A stretch of DNA of 64,000 bases from positions 1 to 64,000 of the IMG/VR virus record IMGVR_UViG_3300032287_002972, one strand, 5' to 3'. The stretch is from a virus. Shown in pieces: positions 46,347 to 54,114 of this stretch; position 1 is the first letter of the stretch, and each line of letters opens with the position of its first letter. The notes below the pieces were generated by a model. It saw only the letters and a program-made list of their open reading frames with translations, ran no database searches and was not told the origin of the DNA. The position numbers and the translations under genes are program-made.

Positions 46347-46354
46347 TATAAATA
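46347..46354 (-). promoter_or_regulatory. Putative late promoter box TATTTATA, three bases from portal ATG
   Basis: The minus strand reads TATTTATA-TAC-ATG. An mRNA starting at the usual distance downstream would have essentially no leader. Confidence 0.55.
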
Positions 46355-46399
46355 GTTTATATTAAAATATAGTTAAATATTTTATGATTATAAAGAAGT

Positions 46400-48172
46400 T
46401 TATCGTTTTATTTTGTTAAACAACCAAGAATATTCTTTATAATGGTCTTTAGTTGGTGTATTTATGAAATAATTATTTTCAGAATTATCTAATTGCATTG
46501 CACCAATTGAATCAAGTGCAGTACCGTAAGAATAAAATGATTTTTTTGTTTCATATGTTCTTTCTGATAATGTCCATGATTCTAACATTGCTCTGTCTGC
46601 GTTTTGATTCTTTTCAAGTTGATTAAAACACATATCTGCAGCATAAAGTGCCATAGACATACTCATAATTGAATCATCATGATAACCTTTCATGTGATCT
46701 GGTCTACCGTTTATATAAACAAATGTGCTTAATTCATTTAAAAGTCTTGAAGATCTAACTATAAAACCTTTTCTTAGTTGTTCTTCAAATGATGCAATTA
46801 TTTGTGTTCTTTTATTGTTGAAATTTAATCCTGGTATTTTTTCTAATGCTTTTTTATTATAGTCCCAAACATTTTGAGTATTAACTCCGTCAATGTATAA
46901 ATTTTTATAATTCATTTCTTGTAACTTTCTAGACGTTGCAATACCCATACCACCTGTTATATCAATTACAATAAATGATTCATATAATATTCCCCATTTA
47001 TAACATATTGTTGCTAAATCATCAGGGGGTATTTTACCAATATACTCCGCAACTTGTTCTCTTTCATCAAAATCTATAATATTAATTGATGAGAAATCTT
47101 CACTATCTCCACGACTAACGTCTACACCCATCAAATATCTATGACCCTGAACAGGTTCTTTCCATTGCCAAAAAGTACCTTGCATATATTTCTCTTTGGG
47201 TTCTCTTATACAATTTTTTGAGATATCTTGTTGTACACTTCCAGGAATAACACCATCACCAGAACCTAAAAAATCGGCTTCAAGTTCCTGTGAAATTTTA
47301 CGTCTATCGTATTTAAATTTTTTAGACATAGATTCAAACCATGAAGAAAATGGTTTATAACCCATTTCAAGATATTCATTATATTTTTCTGGTTCAAAAT
47401 CATATAAAATTATTTCATCATCATTATATTCTTCTCTATTTAACATATAATGACATATATCAACACATTTAATCCATCTTAAATCTTTAGAGTATCTGGG
47501 GTCTTTAAACCACCTTAAATCCGTTATATGAAAATCATTCATTCCACGAACAGATTGGTCATATACACCATGATATATTGGGTCAAATCCGTTTGGTGTT
47601 GAAATTAAAATAATTTTTCCACCTGTTGACAAAGACGCCATAGATGCTGCCCAAAAATCTTCACCAGCCTCAATATATGCAGCCTCGTCAAAAATCAAAA
47701 TTGTTGGGGTATAACCACGTAAAGCATCTGCTGATGTTGCGACCGCTTTAACCTCACAACCATTATTTAATCTAAATCTACTTTCTGAATTTTTATCTAC
47801 AGAAAATCCAACATTAATCCATTCTGGCCATTGGTCAATAAAATGACGAATTTTATTTGCCATTTCTATTGCAGTGTCTCGTTTATTTGCAATAACAAGA
47901 ACTCTTTCCGGATTTTCAGGTTTAGCTATTTGTAATCTTCTTGATATCCAAGCCGCGGTAACTGTTGTTACACCTGCTTGTCTATATTTTCTTGTGATAT
48001 TTTCATTATATGTTTCATAATCTTTTATTAACTGAATTTGATCAGGAAATAAATCTAATGGGACATATTTTTTTTGAGTATTATCGTAAGTTGTTAAATA
48101 TGTTTTTAATGCATACGGTGCGTCTTTAACTATACGTACATATTCTTTTAATTGTATTATTTTTTGATCCAT
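46400..48172 (-). CDS. Terminase large subunit (T4 gp17-like)
   Basis: This is the 590-residue ATPase/nuclease that packages DNA. The ATPase has the deviant Walker A YRQAGVTT (63-70, without the usual Lys), Walker B LIFDEAA (159-165) and coupling motif LISTPNG. The nuclease part has MGVDVSRGDSEDFS, VIDITGGMG and HDDSIMSMSMALY with the expected acidic residues. The lysine-poor P-loop is seen in other T4-type terminases. It is the first gene of the head module. Its late box ends three bases before the ATG. No small subunit is recognised in the window. Confidence 0.95.
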   Translation of the reverse strand: MDQKIIQLKEYVRIVKDAPYALKTYLTTYDNTQKKYVPLDLFPDQIQLIKDYETYNENITRKYRQAGVTTVTAAWISRRLQIAKPENPERVLVIANKRDTAIEMANKIRHFIDQWPEWINVGFSVDKNSESRFRLNNGCEVKAVATSADALRGYTPTILIFDEAAYIEAGEDFWAASMASLSTGGKIILISTPNGFDPIYHGVYDQSVRGMNDFHITDLRWFKDPRYSKDLRWIKCVDICHYMLNREEYNDDEIILYDFEPEKYNEYLEMGYKPFSSWFESMSKKFKYDRRKISQELEADFLGSGDGVIPGSVQQDISKNCIREPKEKYMQGTFWQWKEPVQGHRYLMGVDVSRGDSEDFSSINIIDFDEREQVAEYIGKIPPDDLATICYKWGILYESFIVIDITGGMGIATSRKLQEMNYKNLYIDGVNTQNVWDYNKKALEKIPGLNFNNKRTQIIASFEEQLRKGFIVRSSRLLNELSTFVYINGRPDHMKGYHDDSIMSMSMALYAADMCFNQLEKNQNADRAMLESWTLSERTYETKKSFYSYGTALDSIGAMQLDNSENNYFINTPTKDHYKEYSWLFNKIKR

Positions 48173-48175
48173 ATA

Positions 48176-48183
48176 TATAAATA
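48176..48183 (-). promoter_or_regulatory. Putative late promoter box TATTTATA, three bases from terminase ATG
   Basis: TATTTATA-TAT-ATG on the minus strand, between the terminator of the upstream operon and the terminase gene. Confidence 0.55.
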
Positions 48184-48188
48184 TAAAA

Positions 48189-48210
48189 AAAGGTGAAATT
48201 AATCACCTTT
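48189..48210 (-). terminator. Terminator before the terminase gene
   Basis: AAAGGTGA and TCACCTTT flank a six-base loop, and a T run follows on the minus strand. It ends the operon that finishes at 48234. Confidence 0.75.
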
Positions 48211-48233
48211 ATATATATGTTCTACAGTTTTTA

Positions 48234-49529
48234 TTAATTTAAACTAATACCTAAATCGTTTAAAAAATCTGTTAAATCATCCTCATCAGTATCTCTTGAT
48301 ATTTCATCTAACTCATCTCTAAATTGATTCATAGATTTTTTATATTCTTCATTATTAAACATTTTATTTACACTATCCATAATTTGGTCCATCATTATTT
48401 TACCTTTATTTGAACCCAATAAAACTTCCTTTGTGAAAACTAAAAATTCTCTTTCTGATAGTTTAAAAATATTATATAGTAGAAAATTTTGTAATTCTTT
48501 TTTATCTTCATCTATGAGAATTTCTTCAGGAAATTCTTTTCTAATTCTTTCCCATATTGAAGGACCTAATCTTATGTCCCATATTTCTTTTTCTAAAGTA
48601 TCTTCACTAGATTCAATATCATCAAAATCATCTGGTCTACCATCCAACGCAAATAATTCCATTGTTCCTTTAATTAATTCATGAACTAATACTGGAAAAT
48701 TAATTCCTCTAGCAATAACTTTACCTGGATCTCCTTCTTCTTTACCGGATTCAGCACTTTCTTTACCCGCCGATGAACCACTTAAACCTTTTATCGTTTG
48801 GTCGCTTAATTGCCAATAATTTAAATCATTTATTGACATCATAACACCGTATAAATTTATAATATCTGGACGACCGGTAATTTCTTCTAATCTTTCTGAA
48901 ACTGTATGAAACATATAATGACCTTTCTTAGACGCTCCTTGAATCATTGCGTTTACTAGTCTTCTTTTTGCTTTTCCTAAATCTAACTTTTCTACATCGT
49001 TTAAAATTTCTATTTCACTTTCAATATTAACTTGTTCAGGATTTTCTTCATTTGGTTTATCTCTATTAAAATCACTCATATCAATTTCATTCATTCCCAC
49101 GATTTTTGCATCATATTCAATAGCACCTTCGGGTATTGCAAATTCTTTCATCGTTAATTCAATAGCTAACTGTTCCAATTCTTTTCTGTGTCTTCTTTCT
49201 ATGTCCATAATAGTATTATGTGCATTAGCTAACATTTGTTGGAGAGGTAAAACACCTGACATACCTCTTTGTAATGGAGATCTATCACCTAAATACCTTC
49301 TTAAATTTGACACAACTTGTCTATATCTATCTGATGCTAAAACTTCTTGAAAGTTTTTATTTGGTTCTTGACCTGTAATAGGGAATGGAACTTTTCTAAG
49401 TGGTGTATCACCTCTTGATAATTTATCTTGTAAACCTTGGTCAGGTCTATCGTCTGTATAAAAATCCATTGCCATTTCTTTAACTGTATTTTCTATTAAA
49501 GATAATAAATTTTTTTTATTTATTTTCAT
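48234..49529 (-). CDS. Conserved-looking 431-residue protein, probable virion/assembly factor
   Basis: The N-terminus is MKINKKNLLSLIENTVKEM, with an [LI]xE-bearing helix. A compact region follows (about 85-260) with VSNLRRYLGDRSPLQRGMSGVLPLQQM, helices and RRLVNAMIQGASKKGHYMFH. RGINFPVLVHELIKGTMELFALDG (about 285-310) is striking: HELIKG is close to, but not, a zinc-protease HExxH. The acidic C-terminus is helical. It lies at the end of an operon just before the head module. No function can be assigned. Confidence 0.55.
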   Translation of the reverse strand: MKINKKNLLSLIENTVKEMAMDFYTDDRPDQGLQDKLSRGDTPLRKVPFPITGQEPNKNFQEVLASDRYRQVVSNLRRYLGDRSPLQRGMSGVLPLQQMLANAHNTIMDIERRHRKELEQLAIELTMKEFAIPEGAIEYDAKIVGMNEIDMSDFNRDKPNEENPEQVNIESEIEILNDVEKLDLGKAKRRLVNAMIQGASKKGHYMFHTVSERLEEITGRPDIINLYGVMMSINDLNYWQLSDQTIKGLSGSSAGKESAESGKEEGDPGKVIARGINFPVLVHELIKGTMELFALDGRPDDFDDIESSEDTLEKEIWDIRLGPSIWERIRKEFPEEILIDEDKKELQNFLLYNIFKLSEREFLVFTKEVLLGSNKGKIMMDQIMDSVNKMFNNEEYKKSMNQFRDELDEISRDTDEDDLTDFLNDLGISLN

Positions 49530-49535
49530 AATTTT

Positions 49536-50231
49536 TTATTTTAATCCTTTTGGTGATGATTTCTTTTCCTCACCTGGTTTTTTTGGTGATGGTGAATATG
49601 GGGTAGATGGTTTAACTATTGGTTTTTTTGTACCAGGTTTAGTTTTAATATCTGGCTCATTTTCTTTTAATCCTTTTGGTGATGATTTTTGTCCTGGTTT
49701 AGGTGAATATGGGGTAGATGGTTTAACTATTGGTTTTTGAATACCAGGTTTAGTTTTAATATCTGATTCATTTTCTTTCATATCACTTTTGGTGATGGAA
49801 TCATATGTCATGAATTCAGGAACGCCATTATGACCCGTTTTTACATTTGGACCAGTATTAACTTCATTTAGTTTACTTTTAATTAATTTTACAATATCAC
49901 CTTTTGATGTGAAATTATGGAAGTATTTATTTTCAACTAATTTTCCAACCAATCTAGATGACCTATTTTTTAAACCTCTTTTTCTTCTTGATTCGTAAAC
50001 TTCTTCTTCTTCTTCATAATGGTCTTTTTCTCTTAATTCAACATTAAGACCACTTTTTGTTAAATTTTTAATGTCAGGTATTGGTGTTTTTTTTGATGCT
50101 ATCACACTCCCCACTTGTTCATTAACCATAATCTTATTTAAAGATATAAGTTGTTTGTCATTTAACATTGATAATGTTCTTTCTGTAAAACCTTCTTTTA
50201 AAAGTTTTTTTATAATATCTATTCTTTTCAT
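49536..50231 (-). CDS. Proline/lysine-rich repeat protein
   Basis: The 231-residue protein starts with MKRIDIIKKLLKEGFTERTLSMLNDKQLI, a helix carrying LKE. A basic part (SRRKRGLKNRSSRLVGKLVENKYFHNFTSKGD) follows. The last 90 residues contain two near-identical units of the type ENEPDIKTKPGTKKPIVKPSTPYSPxP, which also appear as repeats in the DNA. It is probably a flexible internal or structural protein, one of four overlapping genes in this operon. Confidence 0.55.
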   Translation of the reverse strand: MKRIDIIKKLLKEGFTERTLSMLNDKQLISLNKIMVNEQVGSVIASKKTPIPDIKNLTKSGLNVELREKDHYEEEEEVYESRRKRGLKNRSSRLVGKLVENKYFHNFTSKGDIVKLIKSKLNEVNTGPNVKTGHNGVPEFMTYDSITKSDMKENESDIKTKPGIQKPIVKPSTPYSPKPGQKSSPKGLKENEPDIKTKPGTKKPIVKPSTPYSPSPKKPGEEKKSSPKGLK

Positions 50232-50629
50232 AATGTTTCTAATTTTATATTTTTATGTTCTAATGTAAATCCTCTGGATTTTAGTTTTTTTGTTATGGAA
50301 TCAATTGATTCACCAAATCTAAAAAATAATCTATCATTTTCAGAATCTAAATTTAATTTTTCCCAAGCCATTGCGATAATTCCATCGACTGAATCAATTA
50401 CACCAAAGTAATCTGAATTTTGAATCAATTCTAAATTTATATCTGAATCTTTTAATAGACCAACAATATTAATATATTCAACATTAGGTGATTTTATGGA
50501 ACTCGTTGAAGATGCTGGTATATCGAACCATTCTTCCATTTCAATCTCTTCATTTTCACTGAATATAAATTCATATTGTTTTTCACCTTTATAATCCAGT
50601 CCAATTTCATTAACATAAATTAATCTCAT
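50228..50629 (-). CDS. Hypothetical 133-residue protein
   Basis: This is an alpha/beta protein starting MRLIYVNEIGLDYKGEKQYEFIFSENEEIEMEEWFDIPAS. Strong strands and a VDGIIAMAWEKLN helix indicate a globular fold, but the family is unknown. It overlaps the downstream start by four bases and the upstream stop by one base, so expression is coupled. Confidence 0.6.
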   Translation of the reverse strand: MRLIYVNEIGLDYKGEKQYEFIFSENEEIEMEEWFDIPASSTSSIKSPNVEYINIVGLLKDSDINLELIQNSDYFGVIDSVDGIIAMAWEKLNLDSENDRLFFRFGESIDSITKKLKSRGFTLEHKNIKLETL

Positions 50630-51714
50630 TATTTAAAATATTTTCCTAAAGTTGAATTGATACTATTATTTATTTCTTTTTTTATTTCATCTAAATCTAA
50701 TTCTTGAATATCTTCATCATTTGAATCATCTTTCATTGGATTTGTCCCAACAAAACCACTATATTTTGGTTTTTCTTGGTATTGATTTGATGATGGTTCA
50801 ACATCCTCCTCACCAAGATCATCGTATGTACTTAAATCAATTTCATCTGTATGAACTGGTGTGTTTATAAATCTATCTAACTTATCCATTACTTCACTTA
50901 AATCCTCATCTTCAGGTTCTTCTTCAGGTAATTCAGGTTCCTCTAATGGAAGTTCTGGTTCCTCCGATGGGAGTTCAGATTCATTATCCTCTTCTCTGTC
51001 GAATTTTTTCCCAATTTCTTCAATATCTTCTTCATCTAATTTTTCTAGATCTACCGCTGATATAATCATGTTTAATACATATTTTATATCATCACTTTCC
51101 ATTTTTGATTTTTGGTCTCTTAATTCTTGACCAAGTTTCCCTGCAAATTTTTGAACTTCAGCCATATAATCAGATGGTTTATTTCCACCTGTTTCTTCAC
51201 TTCCTGGTTCTTCCATAGGTAATTCAGACCCCATATCAGTTGAATCTTCAGGAGATGGTTCTACCGGCATTTCTGCAGACGGTTCTGCTGGTATTTCAGG
51301 TGATGGCATGGGTTCTGATGGCATAGGTGGAACACCTTCACTTGGGTTAGGTGACATTCCTGTTTCATCTGTTGGTTTTTGTTTTAAGACATATTTTGTT
51401 GCTTCTTGTAAATCTTGTCCGCTAAGTAATTTAAGTCTTTTTAATGCCTCGGAATATGATGAAAATCTATTTTTATTTTTCATAAATAAACCTCCAATAT
51501 AATCTAAAGAACTTTCATTAAGACCTTTTTTTACATAATACCCATCTTTTTCTTTTATAATACCATAAACACCATTATATGATTCACTAATATATTCAGA
51601 TTTTTCATAAACTGGTGTTTTAGGTTTATTTCCGTAATAAGTTAATTCAAGGATACGTTTTAATTTATCGTCACCTTGTAATTTTTCACTTCCTAATGGT
51701 TTTAAATCTCCCAT
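50629..51714 (-). CDS. Acidic proline-rich virion/assembly protein
   Basis: The 361-residue protein has a globular N-terminus (about 25-110, YISESYNGVYGIIKEKDGYYVKKGLNESSLDYIGGLFMKNKNRFSSYSEALKRLKLLSGQ), whose DGYYVKKG...YIGG.FMKNK pattern recurs in large-phage proteins. A Pro/Glu/Met/Ser-rich linker (MPSEPMPSPEIPAEPS) follows, then a helix (MAEVQKFAGKLGQELRDQKSKM). A very acidic tail comes last. It could be part of the prohead core. Two TATTTATA boxes lie 37-57 bases upstream. Confidence 0.55.
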   Translation of the reverse strand: MGDLKPLGSEKLQGDDKLKRILELTYYGNKPKTPVYEKSEYISESYNGVYGIIKEKDGYYVKKGLNESSLDYIGGLFMKNKNRFSSYSEALKRLKLLSGQDLQEATKYVLKQKPTDETGMSPNPSEGVPPMPSEPMPSPEIPAEPSAEMPVEPSPEDSTDMGSELPMEEPGSEETGGNKPSDYMAEVQKFAGKLGQELRDQKSKMESDDIKYVLNMIISAVDLEKLDEEDIEEIGKKFDREEDNESELPSEEPELPLEEPELPEEEPEDEDLSEVMDKLDRFINTPVHTDEIDLSTYDDLGEEDVEPSSNQYQEKPKYSGFVGTNPMKDDSNDEDIQELDLDEIKKEINNSINSTLGKYFK

Positions 51715-51751
51715 GTTTTTTATTATTAATAATTTATTATTCTTAGTATAT

Positions 51752-51771
51752 TATAAATATACATATAAATA
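51752..51771 (-). promoter_or_regulatory. Double TATTTATA boxes before the acidic operon
   Basis: Minus-strand boxes lie at 51752-51759 and 51764-51771. They are the only tandem pair seen in the window. Confidence 0.45.
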
Positions 51772-51787
51772 TAAAAAACAACGTTTT

Positions 51788-52573
51788 TCATTGTTTTATA
51801 GATAATTCTTTATCAATGACTTTTGTTTTTATACCCATTAATTTTTTAATATAACCGTTTCTTCTTAACAGTTTAAAAGTTAAATTTTCATAGGAAAATT
51901 CACCACCACTTTCCAAACCACTTTGTCTAAACTTCTTTAATTTATTTTTTATTAATTCTACTTGTTTTATTTTTTCATCACCACTTTTTGTGTCTTTAAC
52001 TAAATCATCAATTTGTTTTTCAAAATCATTACTTTTCTCTAAAATTTTCTTTTCATCTATATCATGTGGTGTTTTTAATTTATTTGGTTCAATAACCCAT
52101 TCATTATTTAAAACAGAATATATTCCAGAAGATATTGATTTATCATTAATATCTTGAACATATAATTCCACTTCATAATTTTTAATTTTAATATTTGTGG
52201 TTAAACCCCAATTTTTTTTCTTTGTTTCAAAAAATTCTTCAATTATTTTTTTATATACATCATTATTCATATTATTTGGTATGATTTCATTTATATCATA
52301 CATAATATGTAAATCAACATCTGAATATTTTGACCAATTATAATTTGAAAGGGAACCTGTCAAATGAACATCAAAAACAAAAAAATCAATTTTTAGATAT
52401 TCTAAAAAATTATCAGTTATTTTTAATAATTTTTCTCTCACATCTTCTCTTAAAATGTAAGATCCATTTTTTTTTTCAAAAATATCTGATGATAAAGAAT
52501 TTTTTATTTTAAAAGATTTTAATATTCTTTTATCTTTTTCAATATCTTCAATTAATTCGTTTAATATACTCAT
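51788..52573 (-). CDS. Nucleotidyltransferase-fold protein
   Basis: The 261-residue protein contains VHLTGSLSNYNWSKYSDVDLHIMYD (about 73-98). This is the hG[GS]...D.D signature of the polymerase-beta/MNT nucleotidyltransferase superfamily, with Asp residues that would bind metal. A third acidic residue is probably in VELYVQD. Members of this family act in tRNA modification, antibiotic modification or toxin systems; phage copies are mostly unassigned. It is coupled to the KTSC gene by a four-base overlap. Confidence 0.75.
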   Translation of the reverse strand: MSILNELIEDIEKDKRILKSFKIKNSLSSDIFEKKNGSYILREDVREKLLKITDNFLEYLKIDFFVFDVHLTGSLSNYNWSKYSDVDLHIMYDINEIIPNNMNNDVYKKIIEEFFETKKKNWGLTTNIKIKNYEVELYVQDINDKSISSGIYSVLNNEWVIEPNKLKTPHDIDEKKILEKSNDFEKQIDDLVKDTKSGDEKIKQVELIKNKLKKFRQSGLESGGEFSYENLTFKLLRRNGYIKKLMGIKTKVIDKELSIKQ

Positions 52574-52815
52574 TTTATTTTTTCGTACTTATATTTTTTT
52601 GATATGTTTGAGTTAAAATATTTTCCTTGTGATTCTGCCATTCTTAATTTTGTAAACACTTCCCATGGAACTTCATTATATTGATATAATGAATTATTAT
52701 TAAATTCTACCAATAATGTTTTTTCTTCCGTATTATAGGTCGAGGATTTTATATTAGATGATTGAATTTGAACTTGGATTACTTTACCTTCAATCTTTTC
52801 GGATAGTATTGCCAT
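52570..52815 (-). CDS. KTSC-domain protein
   Basis: The 81-residue protein reads SSNIKSSTYNTEEKTLLVEFNNNSLYQYNEVPWEVFTKLRMAESQGKYFNSNISKKYKYEKI. It has the conserved KTSC-domain order: short N-terminal motif (here IKSSTYN), LxVxFxxxxxYxYxxVP, then AxSxGxYFNxxIxxxYxxxK. The domain's function is unknown but it is common in phages. It is co-translated with the nucleotidyltransferase. Confidence 0.8.
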   Translation of the reverse strand: MAILSEKIEGKVIQVQIQSSNIKSSTYNTEEKTLLVEFNNNSLYQYNEVPWEVFTKLRMAESQGKYFNSNISKKYKYEKIK

Positions 52816-52820
52816 ACTTT

Positions 52821-53543
52821 TTATCTTTTAAAACGATTTTTTCTTCTATTTTGTTTTATTTCTCTAAGTACTGAGGATAATGATTCGTTAATATTATTCT
52901 CTTTATTACTACCATCTAGTTTCCATCCACTTGCAATCATTTCTTTTACCAATGATATATTTTCATCAGTTGGTTCAAAACCTAATTCTTTTAAAATCAC
53001 ATATGGATTAATTTCATTTTCTTTCTTTTTAACGTCATATTTTGTTGACTTAATTAGTGTTAGTTTTTTGGGGTCTAAACCTTTTTCTTTTAATGCATTC
53101 TCTCTTTCTCTCTTTTCTTTGTCTCTTAAATCACCTATTTGAACACCTAAAGTTCTTCTTTCGAAATCATTTTTACGGTGTTCGTCACCTGCAAATTCTT
53201 CTATAATATCTTTACATATTTCGGTTAATTCTTTTTCAGTAAAACCATCATATTTTTCAAAAACAATATTTTGCATCTTACTTGGTCTATCTAAACCAGG
53301 TCTTCCTAATAAATGATGAAAATTAGCCGTTTGTTTTAGAAAAGAAGCTTCTGAAGTACCAATAATATCGGCAATTTCTTTTGTATTTACACCTAATTTT
53401 CCTAAATTAAACTTTGCCGAGTAAAATGCTAACAATTGTTCTTCTTCACTCCATTTTTCTTTATATTCTCCTTTTCTACCATATTCGTTTATTTGGTTAT
53501 TAAGAATATTCTTTAATTGATTTTCAGTTATCTGTACTATCAT
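52821..53543 (-). CDS. Putative DNA-binding protein (240 residues)
   Basis: The N-terminus MIVQITENQLKNILNNQINEY carries the [LI]xE motif. The next part, WSEEEQLLAFYSAKFNLGKLGVNTKEIADIIGTSEASFLKQTANFHHLLGRPGLDR, has the layout of an Ssf- or restriction-type helix-turn-helix, with KEIADIIGTSEASF as the recognition part. The rest is charged and helical, ending with basic residues (QNRRKNRFKR). It may bind DNA. It is the first gene of a three-gene operon. Confidence 0.55.
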   Translation of the reverse strand: MIVQITENQLKNILNNQINEYGRKGEYKEKWSEEEQLLAFYSAKFNLGKLGVNTKEIADIIGTSEASFLKQTANFHHLLGRPGLDRPSKMQNIVFEKYDGFTEKELTEICKDIIEEFAGDEHRKNDFERRTLGVQIGDLRDKEKRERENALKEKGLDPKKLTLIKSTKYDVKKKENEINPYVILKELGFEPTDENISLVKEMIASGWKLDGSNKENNINESLSSVLREIKQNRRKNRFKR

Positions 53544-53556
53544 TTTAATTTTTTAT

Positions 53557-53564
53557 TATAAATA
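53557..53564 (-). promoter_or_regulatory. Putative late promoter box TATTTATA
   Basis: The box lies 13 bases before the ATG of the 240-residue gene, just after the Hsp20 terminator. Confidence 0.5.
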
Positions 53565-53576
53565 TCTCAAAAATAA

Positions 53577-53601
53577 AAAAACCCCACAAATGTGGGGTTT
53601 T
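53577..53601 (-). terminator. Terminator after the Hsp20 gene
   Basis: ACCCCAC/GTGGGGT stem with a four-base loop, A-rich on one side and T-rich on the other. It sits five bases beyond the Hsp20 stop. Confidence 0.85.
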
Positions 53602-53605
53602 ATTA

Positions 53606-53974
53606 TTACTCTAAAGAAATTATTCTTTCTTTATTTTTTTCTTTAGATTTTGGTAAAATTATCTCTAAAATACCATTTTTTACATTCGCACTGATATCTT
53701 CTTCCGATATATCATTTGGAATGAAATAAGATTTTTTAAATGAACTAATAAATGAGAGTTTTTCATCTTCATTATTTTCTTTGTCATATTTAATTGTTAT
53801 CAAATCATCTTTTATCGAAATAGATAAATCTTCTTTTGATAACCCAGGTACTGATAAATAAACTAAGTACCTATCTTCCTTCTCATTAAATTTTACAGAG
53901 TTATTTTTTGAGAAGTCTTTGTCAAAAAGTGAATCTAAGACATCTTTCAACGGATCTTTGTAAATTGTTACCAT
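53606..53974 (-). CDS. Small heat-shock protein (Hsp20/alpha-crystallin)
   Basis: The 122-residue protein has the alpha-crystallin core: YLVYLSVPGLSKEDLSISIKDDLITIKYD, then FKKSYFIPNDISEEDISANVKNGILEIILPK, with the family's A.....GIL.I.LPK signature. A short C-terminal I-x-I-like tail (RIISLE) is present. The N-terminus is short, so oligomers may be small. It is divergent from the ClpC-like gene across an intergenic region of 140 bases. The pair suggests phage-directed protein quality control. Confidence 0.9.
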   Translation of the reverse strand: MVTIYKDPLKDVLDSLFDKDFSKNNSVKFNEKEDRYLVYLSVPGLSKEDLSISIKDDLITIKYDKENNEDEKLSFISSFKKSYFIPNDISEEDISANVKNGILEIILPKSKEKNKERIISLE

Positions 53975-54039
53975 ATTTTTATATTTTTACTTTTTTTTTA
54001 TCAAAAAACATTCCTTTAGAAAAAAAAAGACAAAATGTC

Positions 54040-54069
54040 TTGTTAAACTGAAAAAAAGTCATATATTTG
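54040..54069 (+). promoter_or_regulatory. Host-type promoter TTG-N19-TATATTTG
   Basis: TTG at 54040-54042 and TATATTTG at 54062-54069 are 19 bases apart, matching the Bacteroidota consensus. The clpC-like ATG is 45 bases beyond the -7 box. This supports early expression by unmodified host polymerase. Confidence 0.75.
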
Positions 54070-54114
54070 TACTTTATAATTTTTTTTGTATAATAATTTA
54101 AAAAACAAAAACAA

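Noticed and set aside
48234-49529. Zinc metalloprotease from HELIKG
   Set aside because: The motif lacks the second His of HExxH, and no further metal ligand is evident.
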